Positions 24,452 through 32,683 of a stretch of 43,048 nt of DNA are shown piece after piece; the first letter of the stretch is position 1, and each line of letters opens with the position of its first letter. Location: contig NZ_CACSIJ010000016.1 of the NCBI RefSeq assembly GCF_902705855.1, positions 98,391 to 141,438 of the forward strand, written 5' to 3'. Made by a program: the position numbers and the translations under genes. The notes under the pieces were generated by a model. That model searched no databases. It saw only the letters and a program-made list of their open reading frames with translations, and was not told where the DNA came from. The DNA comes from Zhongshania aliphaticivorans (GTDB lineage Bacteria > Pseudomonadota > Gammaproteobacteria > Pseudomonadales > Spongiibacteraceae).

Positions 24452-25702
24452 CTAATCAAAAGGAAGGGCAACACCCGATACGGGTTGTTTAGGCTGAACA
24501 GGAGCTTTAGATTTTGCTATTGGCGTAGATGTCGGGCGAATGATCATTCCCGGCTCAAATCCCCCGCCAGACACTTTAGTAGCGTGAGACATTTTCGGTA
24601 GCACTTTGCTTACGGCAATCGCCCCCACAAACGTTTCCTCCGAACCTAAGGATTCGCCAGTGTAAGGGTCAAATAATACCTCTCCAGGCAGAAATACATT
24701 ATATCGCTGGCCTACAGATACCGACCGGCCGCCGGCATTAATAATGACGCCTGACGATGAAACTTTAATTATTTGCTTTGGATATATTTTTTCAACGATA
24801 TCAGTCACTGCCTTCTTAGCAACATTCGCAACAAGGCCGCGACTATTCTCAGAGCTTGTTGACGAACTGTATTGCTCTGCGTATTTCACTTCGCCAGTCG
24901 CTACGGCGATAACTTTTACGCTGACGACAATAGAACCAGCGGACCACGTTTCGGTTTGGCCGGTAATTTTAATAGTTTTACTCTGTGTTGAACCCGTGGC
25001 GCTGACTATCTCTGGCAGCAATAAGAAATCAGCACCCAGCATGCGGCCCAGTTTCGCCTTTTCTTCCCGAGACGTTGCATCGGAAGAGATGAGATTCAGT
25101 TCGGCGCCTATCTCAGCGAGATTATCTCGACTCAAAACTGCAAACTTACGAGTTTGCACCAGCTCCTGCTCCATCGCTGTTGTCATTAGCCCAGCAAGTT
25201 CAGACCCAGAGTAATTCCGGAAAACAAAGTACTTACTGTTCTTCGCTTTAGTCTGCAGCAGTGCCATGCGCTTTCGCGCAGACGAGGCCGATGTATCATA
25301 ACGATAAACACGAACCATAAGCTTTGCTTCGTAACCAGATTCAATCTTTGTCAACGAAAGCACATCGTAGCTATGAATGTTACCGCTCGTCTGGGTACGG
25401 GCAGATATTGACGCCGACAAGGTGACATCAACGTCTTCAGTTACTCCGTCTTTATTACTTACTGCGCCGACAACATTGCTACTTGCCGTAACCTGATCTG
25501 CCTGCAACGACGTGCCGTTGACCTGAGAAACCGCCGACGCCAATCCAGCACGTATCGCTTCATCCTGTGTTCCACCAAAGCCGCTCGCTTCCACCTCTAC
25601 TTGCCGAGTTCCCGTCGGTTGGGCATGTAATGACACCGGCAACAACAAACACACCGCGAAAATAACACCTAATAACTTCATTGCCATGAATATACGTTTC
25701 AT
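24452..25702 (-). CDS. CsgG/LpoB-domain envelope protein
   Basis: The protein has 416 residues from the ATG at 25702; a TTG four codons upstream was not used. The signal peptide ends near 'VSLHAQPTG'. The middle holds a CsgG-like domain: 'YFVFRNYSGSELAGLMTTAM', 'RKFAVLSRDNLAEIGAEL' and 'LGRMLGADFLLLPEI'. CsgG forms the curli secretion channel and LpoB activates PBP1B, but many family members are neither. No curli subunit genes are near and it lacks an obvious lipobox. It begins five bases after the stop of the preceding gene. It may form an envelope assembly with the other five products. Confidence 0.78.
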   Translation of the reverse strand: MKRIFMAMKLLGVIFAVCLLLPVSLHAQPTGTRQVEVEASGFGGTQDEAIRAGLASAVSQVNGTSLQADQVTASSNVVGAVSNKDGVTEDVDVTLSASISARTQTSGNIHSYDVLSLTKIESGYEAKLMVRVYRYDTSASSARKRMALLQTKAKNSKYFVFRNYSGSELAGLMTTAMEQELVQTRKFAVLSRDNLAEIGAELNLISSDATSREEKAKLGRMLGADFLLLPEIVSATGSTQSKTIKITGQTETWSAGSIVVSVKVIAVATGEVKYAEQYSSSTSSENSRGLVANVAKKAVTDIVEKIYPKQIIKVSSSGVIINAGGRSVSVGQRYNVFLPGEVLFDPYTGESLGSEETFVGAIAVSKVLPKMSHATKVSGGGFEPGMIIRPTSTPIAKSKAPVQPKQPVSGVALPFD

Positions 25703-25707
25703 TGTTT

Positions 25708-27057
25708 TTACCAATCTTCGCTAATAACAGGCGCCGACTGCGTATTGCCTGTAGATTTACCTTGCCCCGATACGCTAACGCTTGTACTTCCAGATTTACC
25801 TTTATCAAACGCCGAACTGGTCTCTGATCGAAATTGCTCCGCGGCAGACAGCATACTCGGACTCCACGCATAGGCCGTAAGATAGAAATCTACGCCCGAA
25901 CCGTCATCGCTGTACTTTTTAGCAACCACTTTTGACGCGCCTTTTAAACGTAAAGTCGTTTGCGTTTTGTACGCTTGTTCCAATTGGCTTAAAATAACGT
26001 TTTTCTGCAATTGGCTAACAGTAGAACTCCCATCTTCAATATGCTTTTGCACATAAGCGTGAGTGTCATCTTTAGTTGACTGATCTAATTTATGGGCCAC
26101 GGCCATGTTAGAAAATCGTGCCAATTCCCGAATGGCATTTGTTTCAGATATTTTTCTCTCAGATTGGATTCGGCTACTGTTCATTACATTTGACGCAGAA
26201 GGCTCACTTGCCGGCGCAATGCCAAATCCAACAACAGCCCATTCGCCATTCGACAATTTGGTCATTCGAGAACCGACCAGCCCCAATACGGAGCCAGTTT
26301 GAGCATCGAGCTGATTACGCACCCATTGTTGAATTTCTGCTTTAGCGCCAAGATTTGTTTTCGCGCTAGATTGTTGCGAACTTAGCACTCCAGCGACCTC
26401 TGCTGTCTCTGAAGAAAGCCCAATGATAACGCCAAGCTGACCTTGGTGAATAACTGATTGGACAATCCGAGCGCCTGAAAAAGAATCATTCACTGATCGA
26501 GAAACCACATCTGTAATTAAGCGTCGATCTGTTGTGGAAGTGCAGTCAATGATCGATTCTAACTTAGATTTTTCCGCTTTTTCTTCATCACTACTCGTTA
26601 ATGATCGTATAGCGCCTTTCACAACATCTAAAAACGACTCGTTAGTCTGAGTATCTTGTTTAGCGACCTTATGCTGCTCTTCACAATCAGCAACTAGTGC
26701 TTCCGCTGGGCCACCCGTACTTGTCACATTGACACTTGTCTCAGCTGAAATCATCTCAGCACCGAGCTCGCCAGCTAATTGAGCGTACGCCTGTGCCAGC
26801 GCAAACTGATAAGCGGTATTCACACTGGTTACGTATGCCGTCGATCCCTTCGCACCAGCTATACCAGCAATACCGTACGCCATGTGGTAATTTTTACCTT
26901 GAGCTAAAAGCTCCGACTCCATTTGAAACTGATAATCTTCAATAGCATCAAAAAGCGATGTATTTTCGTCAATGTTTAGCTGTGCACCCAAGGTTGCAGA
27001 GGTGTATATCAATACACTAAATGCGGTTACAGCACGCACGAGAATCGCCTTATTCAT
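25708..27057 (-). CDS. Secreted protein of unknown function in the CsgG/LpoB envelope cluster
   Basis: The 449-residue protein has a signal peptide, cleaved near 'ATLGAQLN'. No enzyme motif is visible. The N-terminal half is helical and alanine-rich ('YQFALAQAYAQLAGELGAEM'). The middle has a pair of cysteines in 'VADCEEQH' and 'IIDCTST'. The C-terminus is serine- and glycine-rich. It could belong to the DUF6844-type group found beside CsgG genes, but this is from memory and unconfirmed. It starts nine bases after the LpoB-like stop and ends five bases before the CsgG-like start, so it belongs to the operon. Confidence 0.6.
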   Translation of the reverse strand: MNKAILVRAVTAFSVLIYTSATLGAQLNIDENTSLFDAIEDYQFQMESELLAQGKNYHMAYGIAGIAGAKGSTAYVTSVNTAYQFALAQAYAQLAGELGAEMISAETSVNVTSTGGPAEALVADCEEQHKVAKQDTQTNESFLDVVKGAIRSLTSSDEEKAEKSKLESIIDCTSTTDRRLITDVVSRSVNDSFSGARIVQSVIHQGQLGVIIGLSSETAEVAGVLSSQQSSAKTNLGAKAEIQQWVRNQLDAQTGSVLGLVGSRMTKLSNGEWAVVGFGIAPASEPSASNVMNSSRIQSERKISETNAIRELARFSNMAVAHKLDQSTKDDTHAYVQKHIEDGSSTVSQLQKNVILSQLEQAYKTQTTLRLKGASKVVAKKYSDDGSGVDFYLTAYAWSPSMLSAAEQFRSETSSAFDKGKSGSTSVSVSGQGKSTGNTQSAPVISEDW

Positions 27058-27066
27058 AAATAATCC

Positions 27067-27669
27067 TTACCAACTAACCGTGCTTGCTGAGCCACGTTTA
27101 ATAATTGGTGTTTCACCTTCCCAAATTGCTAATCCACTATTTATATCTGTTAGCGTTAACTGGAAAAAGTATTCAACCTGCTGCTTTCCGCGCGACATAT
27201 TGTGATTGCGCTGAAGAATTTTACCGGACAAAGAAAGATCAGGTGCTTGCAGCTGTCCTTTAGCGGCCACACGGCTTTGGTTGAATTCACCATTACCACG
27301 CAGCTCACGTGCCGCCATTGTCATTTCATCTTCAGGGCCGTTTAAACCAACAGCGGTAGTCACTACAACCTTGCCAGAATTGAGCAGTTCGATACGAATT
27401 TTTTTCACTAATTGGTCGGTATCAATGCGCTGCATGGTGTCATTTATCATCCGGCTTATCGCAAGCACATAGCGACCGCCATTGGGGTTATTTACCGCAC
27501 CCGTAGCCAGCATAGACTGAACCGATTCACCAGCTGCTTTTTCAAAATCTCGATACTCCAAACCCATTACGCTTTCAGCGGTATCATTATTTGTGTCGAC
27601 AATTTGAACACCGCTGGCACAGCCGGTTAATGCAATAGCCAACACGAACATTGAAATAAATTTGTTCAT
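27067..27669 (-). CDS. LpoB-like lipoprotein
   Basis: The 200-residue lipoprotein has a lipobox 'ALTGC' with C17 as the lipidated residue. The body resembles LpoB (PF13036): 'RYVLAISRMINDTMQRIDTDQLVKK', shortened here, with later 'LSGKILQRNHN' and 'YFFQLTLTDINSGLAIWEG'. E. coli LpoB activates PBP1B from the outer membrane; this version lacks the long proline-rich linker, so its reach is shorter. It stands between the YcfL-like lipoprotein and the unknown secreted protein. The link to peptidoglycan synthesis is inferred from the family. Confidence 0.8.
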   Translation of the reverse strand: MNKFISMFVLAIALTGCASGVQIVDTNNDTAESVMGLEYRDFEKAAGESVQSMLATGAVNNPNGGRYVLAISRMINDTMQRIDTDQLVKKIRIELLNSGKVVVTTAVGLNGPEDEMTMAARELRGNGEFNQSRVAAKGQLQAPDLSLSGKILQRNHNMSRGKQQVEYFFQLTLTDINSGLAIWEGETPIIKRGSASTVSW

Positions 27670-27683
27670 TTTAATTCCTCAAC

Positions 27684-28070
27684 TTACTTTTCAATAATCT
27701 CAAAGTGGTAATCTGCCGCACGCGGCCCTGGCGACACCTGAACTAGCTCTATTGTTTGGCCTGGCGACACAACCCGCTCCTGCCACTTCCCTAGCACCGT
27801 CTGAATTGGCTGGCCATCTTCGGTATACCAATTAACACGGAATGAAATTCTAAGATCTGTCATTGCACTTGACTCTGCTCGCAGCATTACCTTCATGCCT
27901 TTTTGATCATTAGACCAATCACGCACATCTAAAATATTTAAATAGCGCCCGTCGTAAGACACATGCGCTGCCCAAGATGGTAGTGAGGCGTCTTGTGGTT
28001 TTAATAATCCGCAGGCTTGCAATCCCAGCGCAAAAGATATTACTAACAAAATCCTAGTTATTTTATTCAC
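27684..28070 (-). CDS. YcfL-like (DUF1425) lipoprotein
   Basis: The 128-residue lipoprotein has a lipobox 'GLQAC' with C20. The rest is a single small domain with 'ILDVRDWSNDQKGMKVMLRA', then 'RISFRVNWYTEDGQ' and 'SPGPRAADYHFEI', which fits DUF1425 (E. coli YcfL). In E. coli ycfL lies next to lpoB (ycfM), the same linkage as here, so the pairing is conserved although the function is unknown. It starts with GTG at 28070 after a GGAG site. Confidence 0.8.
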   Translation of the reverse strand: MNKITRILLVISFALGLQACGLLKPQDASLPSWAAHVSYDGRYLNILDVRDWSNDQKGMKVMLRAESSAMTDLRISFRVNWYTEDGQPIQTVLGKWQERVVSPGQTIELVQVSPGPRAADYHFEIIEK

Positions 28071-28083
28071 CTATTACTCCCTC

Positions 28084-29514
28084 TTATAAATAGAACAATT
28101 CGACAAGCGGCGCCGCGTACGGTGTTGGCTGCTTTATATAAATCAAGGTATTCTGATTGGCAGGTAACATCACTTCTTTATATTCACCGTTGCCGTAAGG
28201 CACTCTTAACGAGGATTCTTGAAGCGCAGGAACTTTTGCCAATGACCACTGCTCAGGCATGGCATGCCAGGCGCGAGTATCTGCGGAAGCACTAGCATTG
28301 GCATACACAGTACCGGCTAAATTCCCCAGTGCACCAAATTTCCGTCCCATCTGGTCTTGCAGTATGGCTTTTGTCGCAGCAGATACTACCGCACGTGAAA
28401 CTGTGGCTGGCCAGCGCTTCTTAAATTCGGTCCGCATAACCATATCCATTCTTGCGAACGGTATTAACTGTACAGCGTTGTCATCAATAGCCAAGCCATT
28501 GACACCCATTCCACTAGGACGATCAATAAGTTCAGGAAGAGCGACGGTTACTTGAATTAATGCATTAGAGGTTATCCACGGAATGGAGAATTTCTTCTCT
28601 CCATACACCGGACTTAAGCCACTTTCAAAAATAATCCAACGCTGCGGGCTGCCAATTGTTAAGCGCCCGTATTGCCGAAGGTTTAGTAAATCTTCATTGA
28701 TTTGTGCGTTATCGCCTACCATACCGCTAACCCGCTGCAATAAAGTTTCGGCTTTTTCAATATCAGCACCGGGGCCTTGCGCCAAGAATATTGAATTAAT
28801 ATACGCTACTGCGGGATTCACAAAACTGTCGAAAACCTCCCAGTATTCAATATTTGGGAAATTTTGCGATAGCGCGTTTTGAACACCATCTGAATGGAGA
28901 TTCTGTTTAGAGTTACTATCTTCTTCATTTTTTGCCTGTTCTTTTTCTATCATTTTTTGATAGCGTTCAACCGCAATTCGCGCACGCTCATTAGCACGGT
29001 TAAATTCAACGCGCGCATTATCAAGCTCGCCAGAAGACCAGAAAGACAGCGCCTTATAAAAATTTGTCAGTATACGTTCAGCTGGCGGCGGCTCATACGA
29101 ACGAACGCTATCATTGACAAATGCTGCACCAATACCTTCTGCTATTTTCTTGCCAAACCCTTCTGTATCTTCATCTTTAAATAGGGTTTCAATAACGTCG
29201 TAATGCTCTATAGAGCGCGCTTTATTTCCGACTAAGCGCCAGCTTTCCGCCGCTTCTAAATGCAGCAATACATCACCAGTGGGTGTTACTGTGGCAAGTT
29301 CACCGGATTCAGAATCGAAAAGATCAAGTTGCTGTTCAATGGATTCTGCAAGTAAGGCATAGTCTCCCGCCTGATAACGGAGATCTATATTTTGAACAGC
29401 GTCTGAAGATTGATATGTTGCGCAGCCAGTAGCTAACAGACTAAAAGCGGCCATAATGACGGGCCGGCGTGCAAGCCTTTGTACATTTGATAAAAGCGGC
29501 CGAAATCCCTTCAC
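28084..29514 (-). CDS. COG3014-family lipoprotein, head of the envelope operon
   Basis: The 476-residue lipoprotein has a lipobox 'LATGC' (C31) after a positively charged start. TPR-like helices follow ('FYKALSFWSSGELDNARVEF'), then a long domain with 'WIIFESGLSPVYGEKKFSI' and a mixed C-terminus. COG3014 members often precede ycfL and lpoB in gammaproteobacteria; function is unknown. It starts with GTG at 29514 after a GGAG site and heads six genes (29514 to 23818). The 182-bp gap to hexR (29515-29696) is AT-rich and probably holds the promoter, but no clear boxes could be assigned. Confidence 0.78.
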   Translation of the reverse strand: MKGFRPLLSNVQRLARRPVIMAAFSLLATGCATYQSSDAVQNIDLRYQAGDYALLAESIEQQLDLFDSESGELATVTPTGDVLLHLEAAESWRLVGNKARSIEHYDVIETLFKDEDTEGFGKKIAEGIGAAFVNDSVRSYEPPPAERILTNFYKALSFWSSGELDNARVEFNRANERARIAVERYQKMIEKEQAKNEEDSNSKQNLHSDGVQNALSQNFPNIEYWEVFDSFVNPAVAYINSIFLAQGPGADIEKAETLLQRVSGMVGDNAQINEDLLNLRQYGRLTIGSPQRWIIFESGLSPVYGEKKFSIPWITSNALIQVTVALPELIDRPSGMGVNGLAIDDNAVQLIPFARMDMVMRTEFKKRWPATVSRAVVSAATKAILQDQMGRKFGALGNLAGTVYANASASADTRAWHAMPEQWSLAKVPALQESSLRVPYGNGEYKEVMLPANQNTLIYIKQPTPYAAPLVELFYL

Positions 29515-29696
29515 CTATTCTCACTCCTTGAGATTCATATTCCTACGCAGCAACTCACTGCGACATCCGTCCTAGACGCCGCTAAGTTAAACAGCTTTTT
29601 AAAACAATTCCACCTTTTTTAAAATAAAAATGAACTAATTTAAAATAACGGTATCGCGCACTTTCGTATACTCGCCTGCTCATCGTTAGCAAACAC

Positions 29697-30563
29697 TCAC
29701 TCTTTAATATCTGTACGCAGTACCTGCAGGCCTTTTTCTATGGCGATTAAATGCTCGCGCACTCCGGCCTTACTGCGGGAAATTCCGACGGCGAGAATAT
29801 CCAACACAGCCATATGAGCTAAGCGCGACGGCAACGGCGTGTAGTCGCCCTCGTCCATATCTACGTCAACATAAATGGCGAGGTCCGCCGCTGCGGTGAC
29901 GGGTGATCCGCTGGGCGCTAGTGCAATCACCGGCGCACCATTTTGCTTGGCTAAGTTTATGGCATCCAATAAAGCCTTGGTTCGGCCGGATTGGGAAATG
30001 ACCACCACCACATCTTGCTGATTTAAGGACATTGCCGACATCGCTTGCACGTGTGGATCGGAATAAACACTTGCAGAGATTTGTAGGCGAAACAAATTGT
30101 GCTGGGCATCGGTAGCGACGGCGGCAGAGGCACCAAAGCCGTAAAATTCAACGCGGCGGGCATTGCTGAGTAATTCCACGGCCTTTTCGATGGCCGTGAC
30201 TTCTATGCTGTCGCGAACTTTTTTCAAGGCCTCCATCGTCGAGTCAAACACCTTGAAGGTGTATTGGCGGGCAGAGTCTTCGTCGCCAAAGCTAAATTCT
30301 TCGTACTCTGGACTGTGGGCAATGTGTTGAGCTAGGGCTACTTTAAAGTTTTGAAAACCGTCGCAGCCGACTGCGCGACAAAAACGGACCACGGTGGGCT
30401 CGCTGACATGCGCTTCTTGCGCAAGGTCAACTATCCGCATATGAATCACTTCTTTGCGGTTGGCCAGAATATAGTCGGCCACTTTGCGCTCAGATCGGCG
30501 CATTTGCTCACGGCAAGTTTCCATGGCACGGATGATATTTCTCGGTCGCAAATTGCTGCCCAC
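29697..30563 (-). CDS. hexR: HexR, RpiR-family regulator of central sugar metabolism
   Basis: The 288-residue protein has an N-terminal RpiR helix-turn-helix ('IVDLAQEAHVSEPTVVRFCR') and a SIS sugar-phosphate isomerase-like domain ('EFYGFGASAAVATDAQHNLF', 'VVVISQSGRTKALLDAI'). Pseudomonas HexR, which senses 2-keto-3-deoxy-6-phosphogluconate, aligns along the whole length. It normally sits beside zwf or edd; none is here. It begins with GTG at 30563; the ATG at 30524 would cut conserved N-terminal residues. A 13-bp palindrome TCAAATTATTTGA lies five bases ahead of the start (30568-30580). Confidence 0.88.
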   Translation of the reverse strand: MGSNLRPRNIIRAMETCREQMRRSERKVADYILANRKEVIHMRIVDLAQEAHVSEPTVVRFCRAVGCDGFQNFKVALAQHIAHSPEYEEFSFGDEDSARQYTFKVFDSTMEALKKVRDSIEVTAIEKAVELLSNARRVEFYGFGASAAVATDAQHNLFRLQISASVYSDPHVQAMSAMSLNQQDVVVVISQSGRTKALLDAINLAKQNGAPVIALAPSGSPVTAAADLAIYVDVDMDEGDYTPLPSRLAHMAVLDILAVGISRSKAGVREHLIAIEKGLQVLRTDIKE

Positions 30564-30664
30564 CAGTTCAAATTATTTGATTTATGCCCTGTTATTGTAA
30601 CTCAGCCTAGGCGTATTGGTGCCTTTTCACCACTAAGCCATATCAGTAGTAACAACAATATAGC

Positions 30665-30688
30665 GCCTCCCCCCAATATTGGGGAGGC
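30665..30688. repeat. GC-rich palindrome upstream of hexR
   Basis: The sequence contains the perfect 14-bp palindrome CCCCAATATTGGGG (30671-30684), with GCCTCC and AGGC flanks that extend the pairing out of register. No T-tract follows in either direction. It lies in the 220-bp divergent gap between hexR and the large lipoprotein gene and could be a regulator site or a REP-like unit. Confidence 0.5.
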
Positions 30689-30783
30689 CATCTCGAGCAA
30701 TAGTCCTTAGTCTCATACTAGACACAAATTATGCGTGTTCATTTAGTTCTGATCTAAAAACATAAGGCTATGGGGTAGCTACA

Positions 30784-32442
30784 ATGAAATTAAAATTGCT
30801 TGGTTTAAACTGTATATTTCTTGTCACCGCGTGTGGTGGTGGCAGCGGTGGCTCTAGCGGAGGTGGCTCCGGCACGCCCAGCGACAGCCTTAAAGGCATT
30901 TTTACAGATAGCCCGGTATACGGTGTTAAATACCAAACTGATAGCTTGCAGGGCCTGACCAACGCCCTAGGTGAATTCGACTACCGCGAGGGCGAGTCAA
31001 TTGTATTCTCCATTGGCGACCTGCAGTTCCCCAGCATCAGCGCGTCACAACAAATCACCCCAACTGACCTAGCCCAAGGTAGTAGTGAAGTTCGGACCAA
31101 TATTTTACAGCTACTGCAATCGCTAGACGACGACAACAATCCCGACAATGGCATTTCAATCTCAGCAGAAGCGGAAAACGCGTTCAAAGACAGCACCTTA
31201 GATTTAGAAAGCGCCGACTTCGACAGCGAAGCCCAGGCAATACTGGATACCATAGGAGATGGCATTCAACTCGTCAGCGAAGAGCAGGCTGAAGCACACT
31301 TCCAAAGTGCACAAGAAGCACAAATTCTCGGCAGCTGGCTGTACAGTGAAGGCAACGGTAAACGCAATGTACTGACATTCGTCGAAGGAAACGAATACGT
31401 CATTATTCATGAGCATACTGACGACGGTGACCAAGTCGCAGGGTCAGTCGAATATGGTACTTACTCTTGGGATATTGAGAGCGGTGCATTCAGCACAAGT
31501 CTGATTGAGCAGTCCGATAATTCAGGCGGCCTTTACGATGAGGGAAGCTCGGTATCATCTGCAAGCTTAGTCGGCGACGAGCTAACACTCGGCTTTACTG
31601 ACGATGCCGGTGAGACCGTTACCTTTTCCCGTATTAAAAACCTCCCTGGTGCATTACAGGGTGCTTGGAAGCTCTATGAGGCGGAAAGCGACAATCTCAA
31701 TATTCTGACGTTCTTATCTGACACCGAATACGTCCTTGCACACACCAATAATCTTGAAGACTACGATAACGCCAACGAACCGGCGCAGGCCTTATCCGGT
31801 GAATTCGGCACGCTTGCAATCAGCGGTGACAACTATACTGCCACTGCAAGCATTGAAACCGATGGCGATGGCGGTTTATACAATAAAGACCACCTTGATG
31901 AAAATACAAATACTTTCACTGTGGAACGATGGGGCGACCTGAGCTCGGAAGATATAGGCGAGGGCGACGAATACTCATTTACCCGCATCGGCCAGTTCAC
32001 AACTACGCTCGTTGGTGATGGCGAAAACTTAGACGATATCCTAGCCCATCGCGAAACCCGCTTTGACGAGGCAGGTTTAGTCGGTGATTGGCAGGTCACC
32101 ACGACCTCGCCGTCTTATCACGACAAAGTGGGTTTCGTTGAAAGTTTCAGCGTCCAGCTCAAGGCAGATGGCACCGGCACCGTGACCTTTGAAGAAAATG
32201 ACGTTACCACCCTGGTTTGGGAGCTCAACTCAGCGGGCACTTTGACTTACACCGAGACCGATGAATTTGACGACACCTGGTTTCTCAACATCGCACCCGT
32301 TAAAGGAGCGGCAAATAGTGTGTTAATTGATAGCAAAAGCCCCGCCGGCCAAGAAGATTTCGCCGATGTCCTCGTTGAAGCTCGCTTTACGCGTATTGCA
32401 GATGAAGGACCAATTAGTGAGGAAATAGCCGTTCAAAAATGA
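30784..32442 (+). CDS. Large lipoprotein with three internal barrel-like repeats
   Basis: The 552-residue lipoprotein has a lipobox 'LVTAC' (C17), a Gly/Ser spacer at 18-33, an N-terminal domain ('SPVYGVKYQTDSLQGLTNAL') and three similar units of roughly 105-115 residues. They start at about residues 181 ('ILGSWLYS'), 290 ('LQGAWKLY') and 431 ('LVGDWQVT'), and each closes with a motif like 'FSRI' or 'FTRI'. The repeats look like small beta-barrels. The N-terminal segment is typical of secreted proteins in marine bacteria. No enzyme residues were seen. It is acidic, and a terminator follows at 32493-32546. Confidence 0.75.
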   Translation: MKLKLLGLNCIFLVTACGGGSGGSSGGGSGTPSDSLKGIFTDSPVYGVKYQTDSLQGLTNALGEFDYREGESIVFSIGDLQFPSISASQQITPTDLAQGSSEVRTNILQLLQSLDDDNNPDNGISISAEAENAFKDSTLDLESADFDSEAQAILDTIGDGIQLVSEEQAEAHFQSAQEAQILGSWLYSEGNGKRNVLTFVEGNEYVIIHEHTDDGDQVAGSVEYGTYSWDIESGAFSTSLIEQSDNSGGLYDEGSSVSSASLVGDELTLGFTDDAGETVTFSRIKNLPGALQGAWKLYEAESDNLNILTFLSDTEYVLAHTNNLEDYDNANEPAQALSGEFGTLAISGDNYTATASIETDGDGGLYNKDHLDENTNTFTVERWGDLSSEDIGEGDEYSFTRIGQFTTTLVGDGENLDDILAHRETRFDEAGLVGDWQVTTTSPSYHDKVGFVESFSVQLKADGTGTVTFEENDVTTLVWELNSAGTLTYTETDEFDDTWFLNIAPVKGAANSVLIDSKSPAGQEDFADVLVEARFTRIADEGPISEEIAVQK

Positions 32443-32492
32443 CCGCGTAGGGCCGAGCCCACAATAAGCTCATAACGATATCTGTACCACTT

Positions 32493-32546
32493 AGCCGCTA
32501 GATATTATGTCCCAGCAGACATGATGCCTAGCGGCTTCTTATTTCT
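32493..32546 (+). terminator. Intrinsic terminator of the large lipoprotein gene
   Basis: AGCCGCTAG (32493-32501) pairs with CTAGCGGCT (32528-32536), enclosing a smaller ATGTC/GACAT hairpin, and TCTTATTTCT follows. It ends the 30784-32442 gene. The remaining bases to uvrD (32547-32683) show nothing recognisable. Confidence 0.75.
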
Positions 32547-32683
32547 CAGCGACAATATCGCTCGCCACTACACCATCATTTAATCCCGGCAAAGTAGCGC
32601 TCATTACTAATATTGCTGCTCACTCGCCGCTAATCACATTTTAGCGGTGTCAGCGCCGGCGAATCCCAGTAGAATATGCCGCC

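Noticed and set aside
24452-25702. CsgG-domain gene as part of a curli (csg) operon
   Set aside because: No curli subunit, CsgE or CsgF candidates are near and the neighbours are LpoB- and YcfL-like, so the curli reading is not supported.
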